Of a stretch of 64,000 bases of DNA, positions 43,351 through 51,374 are shown one piece after another. The DNA is from Dyadobacter psychrotolerans. Lineage in GTDB: Bacteria > Bacteroidota > Bacteroidia > Cytophagales > Spirosomataceae. Each line of letters opens with the position of its first letter. The stretch's first letter is position 1. The DNA is taken from contig NZ_SMFL01000003.1 in NCBI RefSeq assembly GCF_004349265.1, forward strand, positions 620,001 to 684,000. The letters are read 5' to 3'. The position numbers were made by a program, and so were the translations under genes. The notes under the pieces are model-generated. The model searched no databases and was not told the DNA's origin. It worked only from the letters and a program-made list of their open reading frames with translations.

Positions 43351-43412
43351 CTTGTCCTTCGACAAGTTAAAACATTGTCGCACGACAAGCCGAAATGATG
43401 TCCTTTGACAAG
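43351..43412. promoter_or_regulatory. Three phased TTGTC-N4-GACAA operators
   Basis: Sites: TTGTC-CTTC-GACAA (43352-43365, perfect even one base further out), TTGTC-GCAC-GACAA (43375-43388) and ATGTC-CTTT-GACAA (43398-43411). Their centres are exactly 23 bases apart (43358.5, 43381.5, 43404.5). The 5-4-5 layout is that of Crp/Fnr-family boxes, and a Crp/Fnr gene starts 78 bases away. Confidence 0.7.
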
Positions 43413-43448
43413 TTATAAATATTCTAAGTATTATTTACTTTGATCTAA

Positions 43449-43646
43449 GAAAAATCAGTAATCAACTTAAACATAAAAGAGCAGGAAAGACCAGGCAGAA
43501 ATCAGGGAGGAGCATGGCAGGGGTTTCCTTATCGAGCTGAATATATCAATCACGGCGAGTTTAAAAAAATGAACAGAATTGAATCGACAATGAACTGGGT
43601 ATTTGATGGTGGGAATAATGCTTCTGTTTTTAGAATATCTTATTAA
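43449..43646 (+). pseudogene. Possible gene remnant (C-terminal fragment)
   Basis: A + frame is open from 43449 to the TAA at 43644-43646, about 65 codons, with no ATG/GTG/TTG before Met41. The translation (AWQGFPYRAEYINHGEF ... MNWVFDGGNNASVFRISY) looks protein-like and has no homology I recognise. It could be the tail of a decayed gene or a short leader ORF from the ATG at 43569 (25 residues). It lies six bases before the lipoprotein gene. Confidence 0.3.
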
Positions 43647-43652
43647 ATAAAG

Positions 43653-44939
43653 ATGAAAATCAAACTCTTAACACTTTATATTTTCTCCGGCTTGCTCGCC
43701 TGCAATCCGGAGAAAATCACCACACAAACCGATAAGGATGGGGTGGTGACTAAAAAGCCTTTCCTATGGAAATCCTCCATATCCGACGGAACACTGGCCT
43801 ATGGTTTGTATCACGGCTATGTAATAGACGGCAAAGGTGTACTTTCCATAGCCATGCGAAAATCCCCAGATCCAAAGAAGTACGGTGAATTTTACCTTCA
43901 ACTAAAAGATGTAAATACAGGAGAGAACATTTGGACCTGGGATGACTTTTATGACAAAATGCTGGTCAGAACCCTGAACGAAAGCATTGTTGTTTACGAA
44001 AACAAAATGATCCTGCATGATCTTTGGGCAGACTATTGTATTGATACCAAAACAGGAAAAACCATCTGGAAAAATCAACGGGGATTTGGATCAGCTTCCG
44101 AGTTAACCAACATCGAAGGTTTATACTTTATTACAGGACTTTCTCCTGCATCCAAAGCATTAGGGAAAGTAGATGATAGCATGTACATGGGAGAATTTGA
44201 AACAGGAAAAGTGGAAGAACTTATTAAACCTCCATATAGCGGAGAGTATAAGCTAGTAACTGAGGAACAAACCTACATAGGTAGCATTTATCGACACAAA
44301 GCGTTCACTTTGGGAACAGAACAAATGCTTCTCGTCCCTTATGACGAGTTGGGACCAAAGGCGAAATACAACAATACACGGAGCTTCTTTGGACTCTATA
44401 ATATCTCTCAAAAAAAATGGATGTATAGCCGGGCTCCCCTGAGCATTGACGAGGACGGGGGTGCTCCAAGCCTGATGCCAATTCTTGACGGTGATAAAGC
44501 TTATATGACCTCATTCAATTCGGTGGGTTGTTTTGAGTTGATGACCGGAAATCGAATTTGGCAATATCGCTTAACAGATGCACAAATGATAGGATTAGAT
44601 ATTGTAAAGGTAGATAACAAGCTCTTAATTAAAGGAACAGATGGAACCCTGTACTGTATGAATTCATTAAATGGAGCTCAGCTTTGGGCACTTCAATCCG
44701 GCTCACTATCCAGTGATATCTATCATCAGGATGGTGTCATCTATGGCATTAGAGGAGATAACCTGAAAGCCTACGACCTGCAAACAGGAAAACTCTTATG
44801 GGATATGCCTCCGCTGGATGTAAAAGGTGGTTCCATTTACAACGGTTTTGTTACCGGAATACCTGCCCAAAATGGTAAAAAAGGACGCATTTTTGCCAGT
44901 ACGGAGCTGAATGTATACTGCTTTGAGGCGATAAATTAA
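43653..44939 (+). CDS. Lipoprotein with PQQ-like beta-propeller repeats
   Basis: Protein of 428 residues. SGLLAC gives a lipobox with Cys17. The body shows repeated units of the type D-x-x-T-G-x-x-x-W: DVNTGENIWTWDD, DTKTGKTIWKNQ, LMTGNRIWQYR, NSLNGAQLWALQ and DLQTGKLLWDMP, which are PQQ/quinoprotein-like (BamB-like) propeller blades. No enzymatic site can be assigned; such domains often act as binding scaffolds in the periplasm. It starts a three-gene run with two outer-membrane-like proteins and lies behind three Crp/Fnr-type boxes. Confidence 0.75.
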   Translation: MKIKLLTLYIFSGLLACNPEKITTQTDKDGVVTKKPFLWKSSISDGTLAYGLYHGYVIDGKGVLSIAMRKSPDPKKYGEFYLQLKDVNTGENIWTWDDFYDKMLVRTLNESIVVYENKMILHDLWADYCIDTKTGKTIWKNQRGFGSASELTNIEGLYFITGLSPASKALGKVDDSMYMGEFETGKVEELIKPPYSGEYKLVTEEQTYIGSIYRHKAFTLGTEQMLLVPYDELGPKAKYNNTRSFFGLYNISQKKWMYSRAPLSIDEDGGAPSLMPILDGDKAYMTSFNSVGCFELMTGNRIWQYRLTDAQMIGLDIVKVDNKLLIKGTDGTLYCMNSLNGAQLWALQSGSLSSDIYHQDGVIYGIRGDNLKAYDLQTGKLLWDMPPLDVKGGSIYNGFVTGIPAQNGKKGRIFASTELNVYCFEAIN

Positions 44940-44965
44940 TACATATCACCAAACAGAAAAGTGCC

Positions 44966-45541
44966 ATGAAAAATTACATGTTAACATCTCTGCTTTTCCT
45001 TGGTTTCACTTGTCAAGCCCAACCTGACACAAATCGTGAATTTCAGATCGGTTACACTCCCTGGGCTCGGGAACGTTTTGTCAATGATGCTCTACGCTTA
45101 TTGTTTTTCAGAACTTTGAATACCACTCCATCTGGAAAAATGGATTTTTCTGACTCCTTTTCGGTTTCTTACCGCTATCAATTGCGTTCCAAGTTATCAA
45201 TTGGGCTTACCGCCGCAGTTACGGCTGGTAACTTATACAGACAATATCTCTTCGAATCGCCAGGCAATTACCAGCACAGGAGCTTCCTTTTAGCCTTTGA
45301 AACAAAGTTCATTTATATGAACAAATCCAGATTGTCAATGTATTCACTCGCAGGATTGGGGAGTATGCTGCGTTACGAAAAGGACTTAGAAAAACCTGAA
45401 ATCAGGGCCAGAACCCTACTCGGACCAACAGGCCAGCTTACTCCCTTCGGCATCCGATACGGGAAAAACACAGGGACTTTTGCAGAAATTGGTTGGGGAT
45501 ACAAAGGCATTTTAAATCTTGGAGTCAGTGCTAAATTCTGA
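44966..45541 (+). CDS. Putative outer membrane beta-barrel protein (tandem paralogue 1)
   Basis: Protein of 191 residues with a signal peptide (MKNYMLTSLLFLGFTCQAQ). Alternating hydrophobic strands (SFSVSYRYQLRSKLSIGLTAAVTAG, FLLAFETKFIYM, LSMYSLAGLGSML) and a C-terminal Phe (LNLGVSAKF) suggest a small outer-membrane beta barrel. Its C-terminal third (FGIRYGKNTGTFAEIGWGYKG) is clearly related to the next gene. Function unknown. Confidence 0.65.
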   Translation: MKNYMLTSLLFLGFTCQAQPDTNREFQIGYTPWARERFVNDALRLLFFRTLNTTPSGKMDFSDSFSVSYRYQLRSKLSIGLTAAVTAGNLYRQYLFESPGNYQHRSFLLAFETKFIYMNKSRLSMYSLAGLGSMLRYEKDLEKPEIRARTLLGPTGQLTPFGIRYGKNTGTFAEIGWGYKGILNLGVSAKF

Positions 45542-45580
45542 CTCGTCAATGTATACTTTCACTCTTTAAGCAATCAAACC

Positions 45581-46159
45581 ATGAGACTGAAACTTCCTGC
45601 AACATTGGTGGCTTTTCTTTTAATAACATTCAATTCAAAAGCTCAAATGGTAAACCGACATGAAATACAAATTGGGGCTGGTATCTACGCCAATGAAGCT
45701 GTTGTTTCGGATATACTGGAAAATTTTGTGAGATCGCTTTTTGGATCAGATCCTAAAAGTATTGAACCTAAAACGATGGCAAATCTTTCCTACTATTATC
45801 GAATCAAACCCAAAATTGCATTAGGGATGGGACTCGGGTACAATAGCGCTCAGCACAGAGATTTACATAAACAAAGCAACAAACCCGGCTTTCAAACTAA
45901 AACGGCTGTAATGGCTTTTGAGATACAATTCTATTATCAGGAAAAAGATAACATTTCAATATATTGTGAAGCCGGTTTCGGAAATTTTTATCGGCAGGAT
46001 CAGATGATAAGTTATCCGGACGAGATCTATTCAGATGCTGCTATTACGTTCCAGGCTACTCCACTGGGTATTCGGGTAGGCAAAAAAGTAGGCGCATTTA
46101 TTGAAATAGGTTATGGTTACAAGGGAATTGTAAACCTTGGATTGAGTGGCCGGTTCTGA
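45581..46159 (+). CDS. Putative outer membrane beta-barrel protein (tandem paralogue 2)
   Basis: Protein of 192 residues with a signal peptide ending FNSKAQ. HEIQIGAGIYANEAVVSDIL, SYYYRIKPKIALGMGLGY and GIRVGKKVGAFIEIGYGYKG match the layout of the preceding protein, and it ends GLSGRF. The two are tandem duplicates that have diverged, 39 bases apart and of almost equal size. They may form part of one envelope complex with the lipoprotein encoded before them. Confidence 0.65.
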   Translation: MRLKLPATLVAFLLITFNSKAQMVNRHEIQIGAGIYANEAVVSDILENFVRSLFGSDPKSIEPKTMANLSYYYRIKPKIALGMGLGYNSAQHRDLHKQSNKPGFQTKTAVMAFEIQFYYQEKDNISIYCEAGFGNFYRQDQMISYPDEIYSDAAITFQATPLGIRVGKKVGAFIEIGYGYKGIVNLGLSGRF

Positions 46160-46179
46160 AAATCATTAGGTTAAATAAA

Positions 46180-46208
46180 AAATCCTTGCAGCAAAGCCGC
46201 AAGGATTT
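46180..46208. terminator. Bidirectional rho-independent terminator
   Basis: A perfect 10-bp inverted repeat (46180-46189 with 46199-46208) with a 9-base loop, A-rich to the left and T-rich to the right, between convergent genes. Confidence 0.8.
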
Positions 46209-46255
46209 CTCTTTTAACCTAAACTAAATCGAACTTATTACTTTTTTACAACGTA

Positions 46256-47656
46256 CTAGTTCTGGTTTTCATTTGATTTTTTCTCAGCTTTTTTCGCTTC
46301 TTCTTTCTTTTTTTCCACAAGGTCGCCGGTATTCAGATTTTTCGATACCACAATATATGGTCCGGAAATAATTTGATCGCCTTCTTTCAACCCTGACAAA
46401 ATTTCAATATTTTCAAAATCGCTGATGCCCGTTTTCACTTCTTTCATTTCCGCTTTTCCTTTTACATCCACGAAAACAACCTCTTTAATTACTTCTTCCT
46501 TTTTAGGTTTTGCTTTGTTGTCGGTCGCTGCATCACTTGGCGGCCCTTGTGTTGCGTCCACTACCGGTGTGTTACTGCGTGTCGTCACTGCAGCAATCGG
46601 AACAGAAACAACCCCGTTTTTACGCTCGGTGATGATTTCTACCGAAGCGGTCATCCCGGGTTTGAACGGATAGGATCTTTTCGTACGCGCCGTCATCAGA
46701 TCATCGAAGGAATCGTTTAGTATCTTAACCTTTACTTCAAATTCGGTAACAGCGTCAGCCGAAACACTTGTTGCCGTTGCAGAACCGGCAGCCGTGTTAG
46801 CAATTTCTTTCACAATTCCTTTAAATTTCCTGCCGGACGAACTATACGCATCAACATCAATAACCGCTGTGTCACCGATGTTTACACGCACAATATCATT
46901 TTCATTTACATTCACCCGTACTTCCATATTTCTCAGGTTGGCAATACGCATCATTTCAGTACCGGCCATTTGAGAAGTACCCACCACACGTTCGCCGGCT
47001 TCTACATTCAACAGTGAAATGATACCGCTGACGGGAGCAAAAATGCTTGTTTTACGCAAGTTCTCCGCTGCGTCACGCATGCTTGCCTCAGAGCTTTTTA
47101 TGTTAAACATGGCAGCAGAAACATTTGCCTTGGCCGAAGCGACATCCTGCTGGGCCACATTGTAATTGGATTCAAATGTCTCAAAATCAGAAGCGGATAT
47201 CACCTTATCCGTATACAGTTTTTTGTTCCTGTCAAAATTTGCTTTTGCCTGAATCAACCGTGACTCTGCCTGGGAAACCATGGCCTTGGTCTGCTCGTAG
47301 TTGGCTTTGCTCGAATTAACGGCTGCCTGTGCACGCGCCATTAAAGACTCGTAATTATCAGGACGGATTTTCAACAGCAACTGACCTTTTACGACTGAAT
47401 CTCCTTCGGCTACATTCAGGCTTATGATCTCACCCGATACATCCGGACTCAGTTTTACTTCTACTTCCGGCTGCACTTTCCCTGAGGCAGTCACACGTTC
47501 AATGATATCGTTGCGTTTTACAGTGGCGTATTCTACCTCCGTCATTTTCGGCTTCCCGATTAACCCGGCCTGTTTGGCACCGAATAAGCCGGCTACCAGC
47601 AGTAGCAAAATACCACCGGTTATCCACCATATTTTTTTTGAAGATTTACGCGCCAT
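46256..47656 (-). CDS. Periplasmic adaptor of an efflux pump (MacA/RND-type, HlyD family)
   Basis: Protein of 466 residues. It has an N-terminal membrane anchor (KIWWITGGILLLLVAGLFG), a lipoyl-like half (VTASGKVQPEVEVKLSPDVSGEI), a long coiled-coil hairpin (about 100-195: LMARAQAAVNSSKANYEQTK to AAMFNIKSSEASMRDAAENL), the second lipoyl half (SIFAPVSGIISLLNVEAGERV) and beta-barrel/membrane-proximal domains. A basic/acidic tail (about 435-466) follows. Such proteins bridge an inner-membrane pump to TolC. The TolC-family gene is 66 bases upstream on the same strand; no pump gene follows here. Confidence 0.87.
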   Translation of the reverse strand: MARKSSKKIWWITGGILLLLVAGLFGAKQAGLIGKPKMTEVEYATVKRNDIIERVTASGKVQPEVEVKLSPDVSGEIISLNVAEGDSVVKGQLLLKIRPDNYESLMARAQAAVNSSKANYEQTKAMVSQAESRLIQAKANFDRNKKLYTDKVISASDFETFESNYNVAQQDVASAKANVSAAMFNIKSSEASMRDAAENLRKTSIFAPVSGIISLLNVEAGERVVGTSQMAGTEMMRIANLRNMEVRVNVNENDIVRVNIGDTAVIDVDAYSSSGRKFKGIVKEIANTAAGSATATSVSADAVTEFEVKVKILNDSFDDLMTARTKRSYPFKPGMTASVEIITERKNGVVSVPIAAVTTRSNTPVVDATQGPPSDAATDNKAKPKKEEVIKEVVFVDVKGKAEMKEVKTGISDFENIEILSGLKEGDQIISGPYIVVSKNLNTGDLVEKKKEEAKKAEKKSNENQN

Positions 47657-47722
47657 GTCTTTCTAGTTTACAGTTGTAAAGGGAATATTTAAATTATATG
47701 TATTTTGTTTCAGAAACCTGTT

Positions 47723-49216
47723 TTAAAAATCCGACAACGGACGGTTCATGTAGAAATCCAGAATTTTCGTACGGAACACGTAGTCGTATTTTGTTTGGAT
47801 CAGATTGGCATTTGCACGGTCCAGGTTTGCTTTTGCAATACTGAATTCCACTGAATTGATAGCACCAACATCAAACCTGACCTGAGATACGCGGAACGTT
47901 TCTGCTAAAGCCTGAACCTGGTTGGCCGTTGCTGAATATCTTTTTGCAGAGTTATTCATATCTATATAAGCCTGTTCCACATTTTTACGGATCGTAAGCT
48001 GAACCTGCTGCGCCTGATATTCAAGGTTTTTCTGCTGGATCTTAGCATTAGCGACATTATACCTTACCTGGAACTGAGAGAAAATAGGTATGCGTAAGCT
48101 AAGCTGCACCGAGGAATTCCTGTTTCCATCCAGCTGATTCAGATAACCAAAATCCTGAATGGAGCCATTTGCGTTTGTGACCCTTTGAATTACAGGCACT
48201 GTCACTCCGCCGTATGTTACAAAACTTGTTGTGGATGGAATATCAATAACCGTGCTTCCTGTCCCATCAGGTACAAAACGTGTTTTTGGTGCAACACTGG
48301 AATAAGCAGTTCCTAAACCGCCGCTCAAAGTAAGAGAAGGCATTCCGGCTCCTTTTGCAATTTCAACCGATCTTCTGGCCCATTCAATTCGGAGCTCGGC
48401 GGCCTTCATCTGCGGAAGATTTCCCAATGCCACATCATATACCTGTTGGATCGTTGCGTCGTAGGGTTGTAATGCAGGATCGGCAACAGGAATTTTTACA
48501 ACATTAATCTGCTCACTTCCCGGCATGTTCATAAACTGTTTCAGATTCAGTTTTGCCGTTTCCAGGTTATTCTGTGCATTGACAAGGCTAAGCTCATCAT
48601 TTGCCAGCTGTGCTTTAAGATCAAGCAAACTACTTTCTGCCAGTGTTCCCGCAGCTACTAATTTTGCCGTACGATCCACCTGAAGAACCGAAGCTTCGGC
48701 CTGGCGCTGCGCAACTTCAATCAGCTCTTCATTTGTAATAACCTGAAGATAGGATAAAGCAACATTCAGCATCAAATCATTACGAACCGCTTCCAGATCC
48801 TTTTGTGTAGCTTTAAGATTGACCTCGTTTCTTTTTACAGCATTTTGTAACTGAAAGCCGTTAAAGAGAACGACTGACGAACCGAGCTGAAAGTTATTGG
48901 AGTTTACATTTCTCTGAACATAAACGTTGGTGTAAGGGTCAATGTTACGACCGGAACTAAAACCCTGGCCGGCGCTGAAACTCAGACTTGGCCACCGCTG
49001 CCAGCGTGATTGCTGATAGGCGTTTTCATTGGTTTTCACGTCCAGTTCAGAAATTTTAACCTGCGGGTTCGTTTCAAGTGCAATGCGTATACAATCTTCA
49101 AGAGAATAAGTATTTGGCGGCTGTTGCTTTTTTTCCTGTCCGAAGGCAGTCTGAAACGAGGCAAATCCGAAGATAATGAATGAGAATAAAACGGATTTTC
49201 GTAACGATTTAGTCAT
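47723..49216 (-). CDS. TolC family outer membrane efflux protein
   Basis: Protein of 497 residues with a signal peptide ending FQTAFGQ. YSLEDCIRIALETNPQVKISELDVKTNENAY is the usual OEP start, and the second structural repeat begins YDATIQQVYDVALGNLPQMKAAELRIEWARRSVEIAKGAGMPSL-like. Long amphipathic helices in both halves and a helical C-terminus (NSVEFSIAKANLDRANANLIQTK) fit a trimeric channel-tunnel. It forms the outer part of the efflux system with the adaptor gene downstream. Confidence 0.87.
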   Translation of the reverse strand: MTKSLRKSVLFSFIIFGFASFQTAFGQEKKQQPPNTYSLEDCIRIALETNPQVKISELDVKTNENAYQQSRWQRWPSLSFSAGQGFSSGRNIDPYTNVYVQRNVNSNNFQLGSSVVLFNGFQLQNAVKRNEVNLKATQKDLEAVRNDLMLNVALSYLQVITNEELIEVAQRQAEASVLQVDRTAKLVAAGTLAESSLLDLKAQLANDELSLVNAQNNLETAKLNLKQFMNMPGSEQINVVKIPVADPALQPYDATIQQVYDVALGNLPQMKAAELRIEWARRSVEIAKGAGMPSLTLSGGLGTAYSSVAPKTRFVPDGTGSTVIDIPSTTSFVTYGGVTVPVIQRVTNANGSIQDFGYLNQLDGNRNSSVQLSLRIPIFSQFQVRYNVANAKIQQKNLEYQAQQVQLTIRKNVEQAYIDMNNSAKRYSATANQVQALAETFRVSQVRFDVGAINSVEFSIAKANLDRANANLIQTKYDYVFRTKILDFYMNRPLSDF

Positions 49217-49256
49217 TGCTTACATGAGTTTGATGATCAATATTACATGGTTCAAT

Positions 49257-49289
49257 AAAAAACAACCATCCATTTTGTACGGACGGTTG
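49257..49289 (-). terminator. Terminator of the SpmA-SpmB gene
   Basis: A 9-bp inverted repeat with one G-T wobble (49263-49271 with 49281-49289), followed on the minus strand by a T run. It lies 33 bases after the stop at 49322. Confidence 0.7.
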
Positions 49290-49321
49290 CATATGTAGGT
49301 AAAGGGTGATTTGTACGGTAG

Positions 49322-50560
49322 TTATGAATGGAAAAATAAATAACCAAGCCAGATACCGGCAAGAACACCAATAAGATCCGCCATAAGTCCGGCAACAATT
49401 GCATAACGCGTATTCTTAATTCCAACCGATCCGAAATACAATGCCACGATGTACAAAGTGGTGTCCGCTGAGCCGTTAAAGATGCACACAAGGCGTCCTA
49501 CAAAGGAGTCAGGACCAAATTCTTTCATAGCATCTATCATCAAGGCACGGGCACCGCTTCCGCTTAACGGCTTCATTAAGGCGACCGGCAGGGCATCGGT
49601 AAAGTCCGTGTTAAAACCGGAGAAAGAAAATATCCATTTCAAGAAGTCGATCAGATAATCCATTGCACCGCAGTTACGGAAAGCGCTGATTGCAATCAGC
49701 AAACCAACCAGATATGGAATTACAGTTACAGTGGTAGCAAAACCGGCTTTGGCACCTTCTATAAATGTTTCAAAAACATTTACCTTTTTGATCAGTCCCC
49801 AAAAAAGAAATCCTGCAACAACACCCAGCAAAATAGAATTACCGGTTACAATGGAAATGGTCTCAATCTGCTCTTTTGGCAAACCCGACAAATACCAGAG
49901 CAGTAAACCCATAAATGCTGTAACCGATCCCAAACCAAGCATGATTGACCTGTTGAATATGTTCGTTCGCTGCCAGGCAGCTGTAATCAGCATGGCGGCT
50001 ACGGTGGTTACATAAGTGCCGACAACACAGGGGATAAAAACATCCGACGGACTTGACGCGCCAAGAATTGCCCGCTGAGCGATAATAGACAAAGGAATGA
50101 TCTGCAGGCCGGAGGTATGCAACACCAGAAACATGATTTGTGCATTGGAAGCTGTATCCTTACTTGGATTTAATTCTTGAAGGCTTTGCATGGCTTTAAG
50201 ACCAAAGGGCGTGGCAGCGTTATCCAACCCAAGCATGTTGGCTGAAAAGTTCATGATCATCTGTCCATTTGCCGGATGATCTTTGGGAACTTCCGGAAAA
50301 AGTTTATTAAAAAAAGGACCGATGAAACGCGCCAGGGAATTGATAATTCCCGCTTTTTCGCCCACGTTTAATACACCCAGGAAAAAGGTCATGACGCCGG
50401 TTAGTGGAAGTGCTATATCCATCACGGCAACCTTTGCCATTTCCAGCATTCCCTCAGTAATCGCTTTGAAGGTCTGGACGTCGCCGGTTAGGATAAATTT
50501 TAGTGTGGCAATAAAGAAGGCAATAACAAAAAAGGCAACGAAAATGTAGTTTAACGCCAT
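49322..50560 (-). CDS. Nucleoside-recognition domain membrane protein (SpmA-SpmB fusion)
   Basis: Protein of 412 residues with about ten membrane segments. The N-terminal half has GVMTFFLGVLNVGEKAGIIN and NFSANMLGLDNAATPFGLKAMQ, as in spore maturation protein A; the C-terminal half has TVTVIPYLVGLLIAISAFRNCGAMDY-type sequence and ALMKPLSGSGARALM, as in SpmB. Both belong to the nucleoside recognition (Gate) family of transporters. Fused SpmAB proteins occur in non-spore-forming bacteria; the substrate is not known. It is a single gene. Confidence 0.85.
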   Translation of the reverse strand: MALNYIFVAFFVIAFFIATLKFILTGDVQTFKAITEGMLEMAKVAVMDIALPLTGVMTFFLGVLNVGEKAGIINSLARFIGPFFNKLFPEVPKDHPANGQMIMNFSANMLGLDNAATPFGLKAMQSLQELNPSKDTASNAQIMFLVLHTSGLQIIPLSIIAQRAILGASSPSDVFIPCVVGTYVTTVAAMLITAAWQRTNIFNRSIMLGLGSVTAFMGLLLWYLSGLPKEQIETISIVTGNSILLGVVAGFLFWGLIKKVNVFETFIEGAKAGFATTVTVIPYLVGLLIAISAFRNCGAMDYLIDFLKWIFSFSGFNTDFTDALPVALMKPLSGSGARALMIDAMKEFGPDSFVGRLVCIFNGSADTTLYIVALYFGSVGIKNTRYAIVAGLMADLIGVLAGIWLGYLFFHS

Positions 50561-50689
50561 AAAAGGGTTCTTAGCAGGTTTCTATCTTAAAAATATCAGG
50601 GCAATTGATGCTGAAAAACGAAAATTCTAATTAAAGTGTAAAATAGCATAAAATGGTGAGAATATTCAGGCACATTTTTTAGGTAAATG

Positions 50690-50707
50690 AAGATAGCTTT
50701 CTATCTT
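50690..50707. promoter_or_regulatory. Palindrome before the small lipoprotein gene
   Basis: AAGATAG-CTTT-CTATCTT is a perfect 7-bp inverted repeat, 33 bases before the ATG at 50741, where a promoter or operator would be expected. TATCTTTA within it is one base from the -7 consensus. Confidence 0.35.
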
Positions 50708-50740
50708 TAACCCCAGGCCATTTAACTTTTTCCTTCACTT

Positions 50741-51211
50741 ATGAAAAAATATTGCACTTTATTCATTCTGCTTTCTTTATTATCCTGCGACAAAAAAAAT
50801 ACAAATGAAACCAAAAAAGACGGAATGGTCATCGTAAATGACACCATTCCTGAAAAAAGAGCGGATGTAAAAAAGGGACCAACAGCCAGTTACAGCGAAC
50901 CGGTGACAGACAAAGACAAACTTAACAACTGGGTATTTTCGGTTGATGCTTTTGAAACCTCGCAGACCTTTAAATATTTGTTGAAGATCAAATACAAAGA
51001 ACTGGAAGTGGAAGACACACTGACCGTTCCGAATTTTGGCATACAACCAGCCGTTGAATTACAAAAAGGAACGGAAGATCTTTCCTGTATTGTCGGTTTT
51101 AAGGGAAAGGAAAATGAGTTTAAAGAATATAAAAAAGTATCCGTGGAGGATGGTGAATTAAAAATTAAAGCAATAAAAGGTTACCGCAGGGCTTTGCAGA
51201 AGAAGAGTTGA
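50741..51211 (+). CDS. Small lipoprotein of unknown function
   Basis: Protein of 156 residues. LSLLSC is a lipobox with Cys16, followed by a charged linker rich in Lys, Asp and Thr. The C-terminal domain (about 60-156) has WVFSVDAFETSQTFKYLLKIKY and VEDTLTVPNFG, a beta-rich fold of about 90 residues. I recognise no family. It is a single gene. Confidence 0.65.
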   Translation: MKKYCTLFILLSLLSCDKKNTNETKKDGMVIVNDTIPEKRADVKKGPTASYSEPVTDKDKLNNWVFSVDAFETSQTFKYLLKIKYKELEVEDTLTVPNFGIQPAVELQKGTEDLSCIVGFKGKENEFKEYKKVSVEDGELKIKAIKGYRRALQKKS

Positions 51212-51223
51212 GTTCTTAATTTA

Positions 51224-51287
51224 TAGTTTTTAGTAAACAGTTTACAGTTGCCAGGCTTCCGGTTAGTTTTTAGTAAACAGTTTACAG
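51224..51287. repeat. Two 24-bp direct repeats
   Basis: TAGTTTTTAGTAAACAGTTTACAG-type units at 51224-51247 and 51264-51287 are identical and 40 bases apart. Each contains the palindrome GTAAAC-A-GTTTAC. They lie in the gap after the small lipoprotein gene. Confidence 0.75.
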
Positions 51288-51324
51288 GGAACTTGGCGGC
51301 GGGTTTAGACTCAATCATATATTT

Positions 51325-51359
51325 ATAAGAAAAGCCCGGCAGAACCGGGCTTTTCTTAT
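51325..51359. terminator. Bidirectional rho-independent terminator
   Basis: A perfect 15-bp inverted repeat (51325-51339 with 51345-51359) and 5-base loop between convergent genes, with A/T-rich outer stems serving both strands. Confidence 0.88.
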
Positions 51360-51374
51360 TTCAATCCTAAAATT

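Larger units (their letters stand above)
43275..43652. other. Intergenic region between Crp/Fnr gene and lipoprotein operon
   Basis: This 378-base divergent gap contains three phased palindromes (43351-43412) and an open frame without a usable start (43449-43646). A weak -7-like TTACTTTG lies at 43435-43442. No RNA gene is evident. Confidence 0.5.

Noticed and set aside
43275-43388. N-terminal extension of the Crp/Fnr protein
   Set aside because: The extra 38 residues have no family match and would encode two of the three palindromes; the start at 43274 is preferred.
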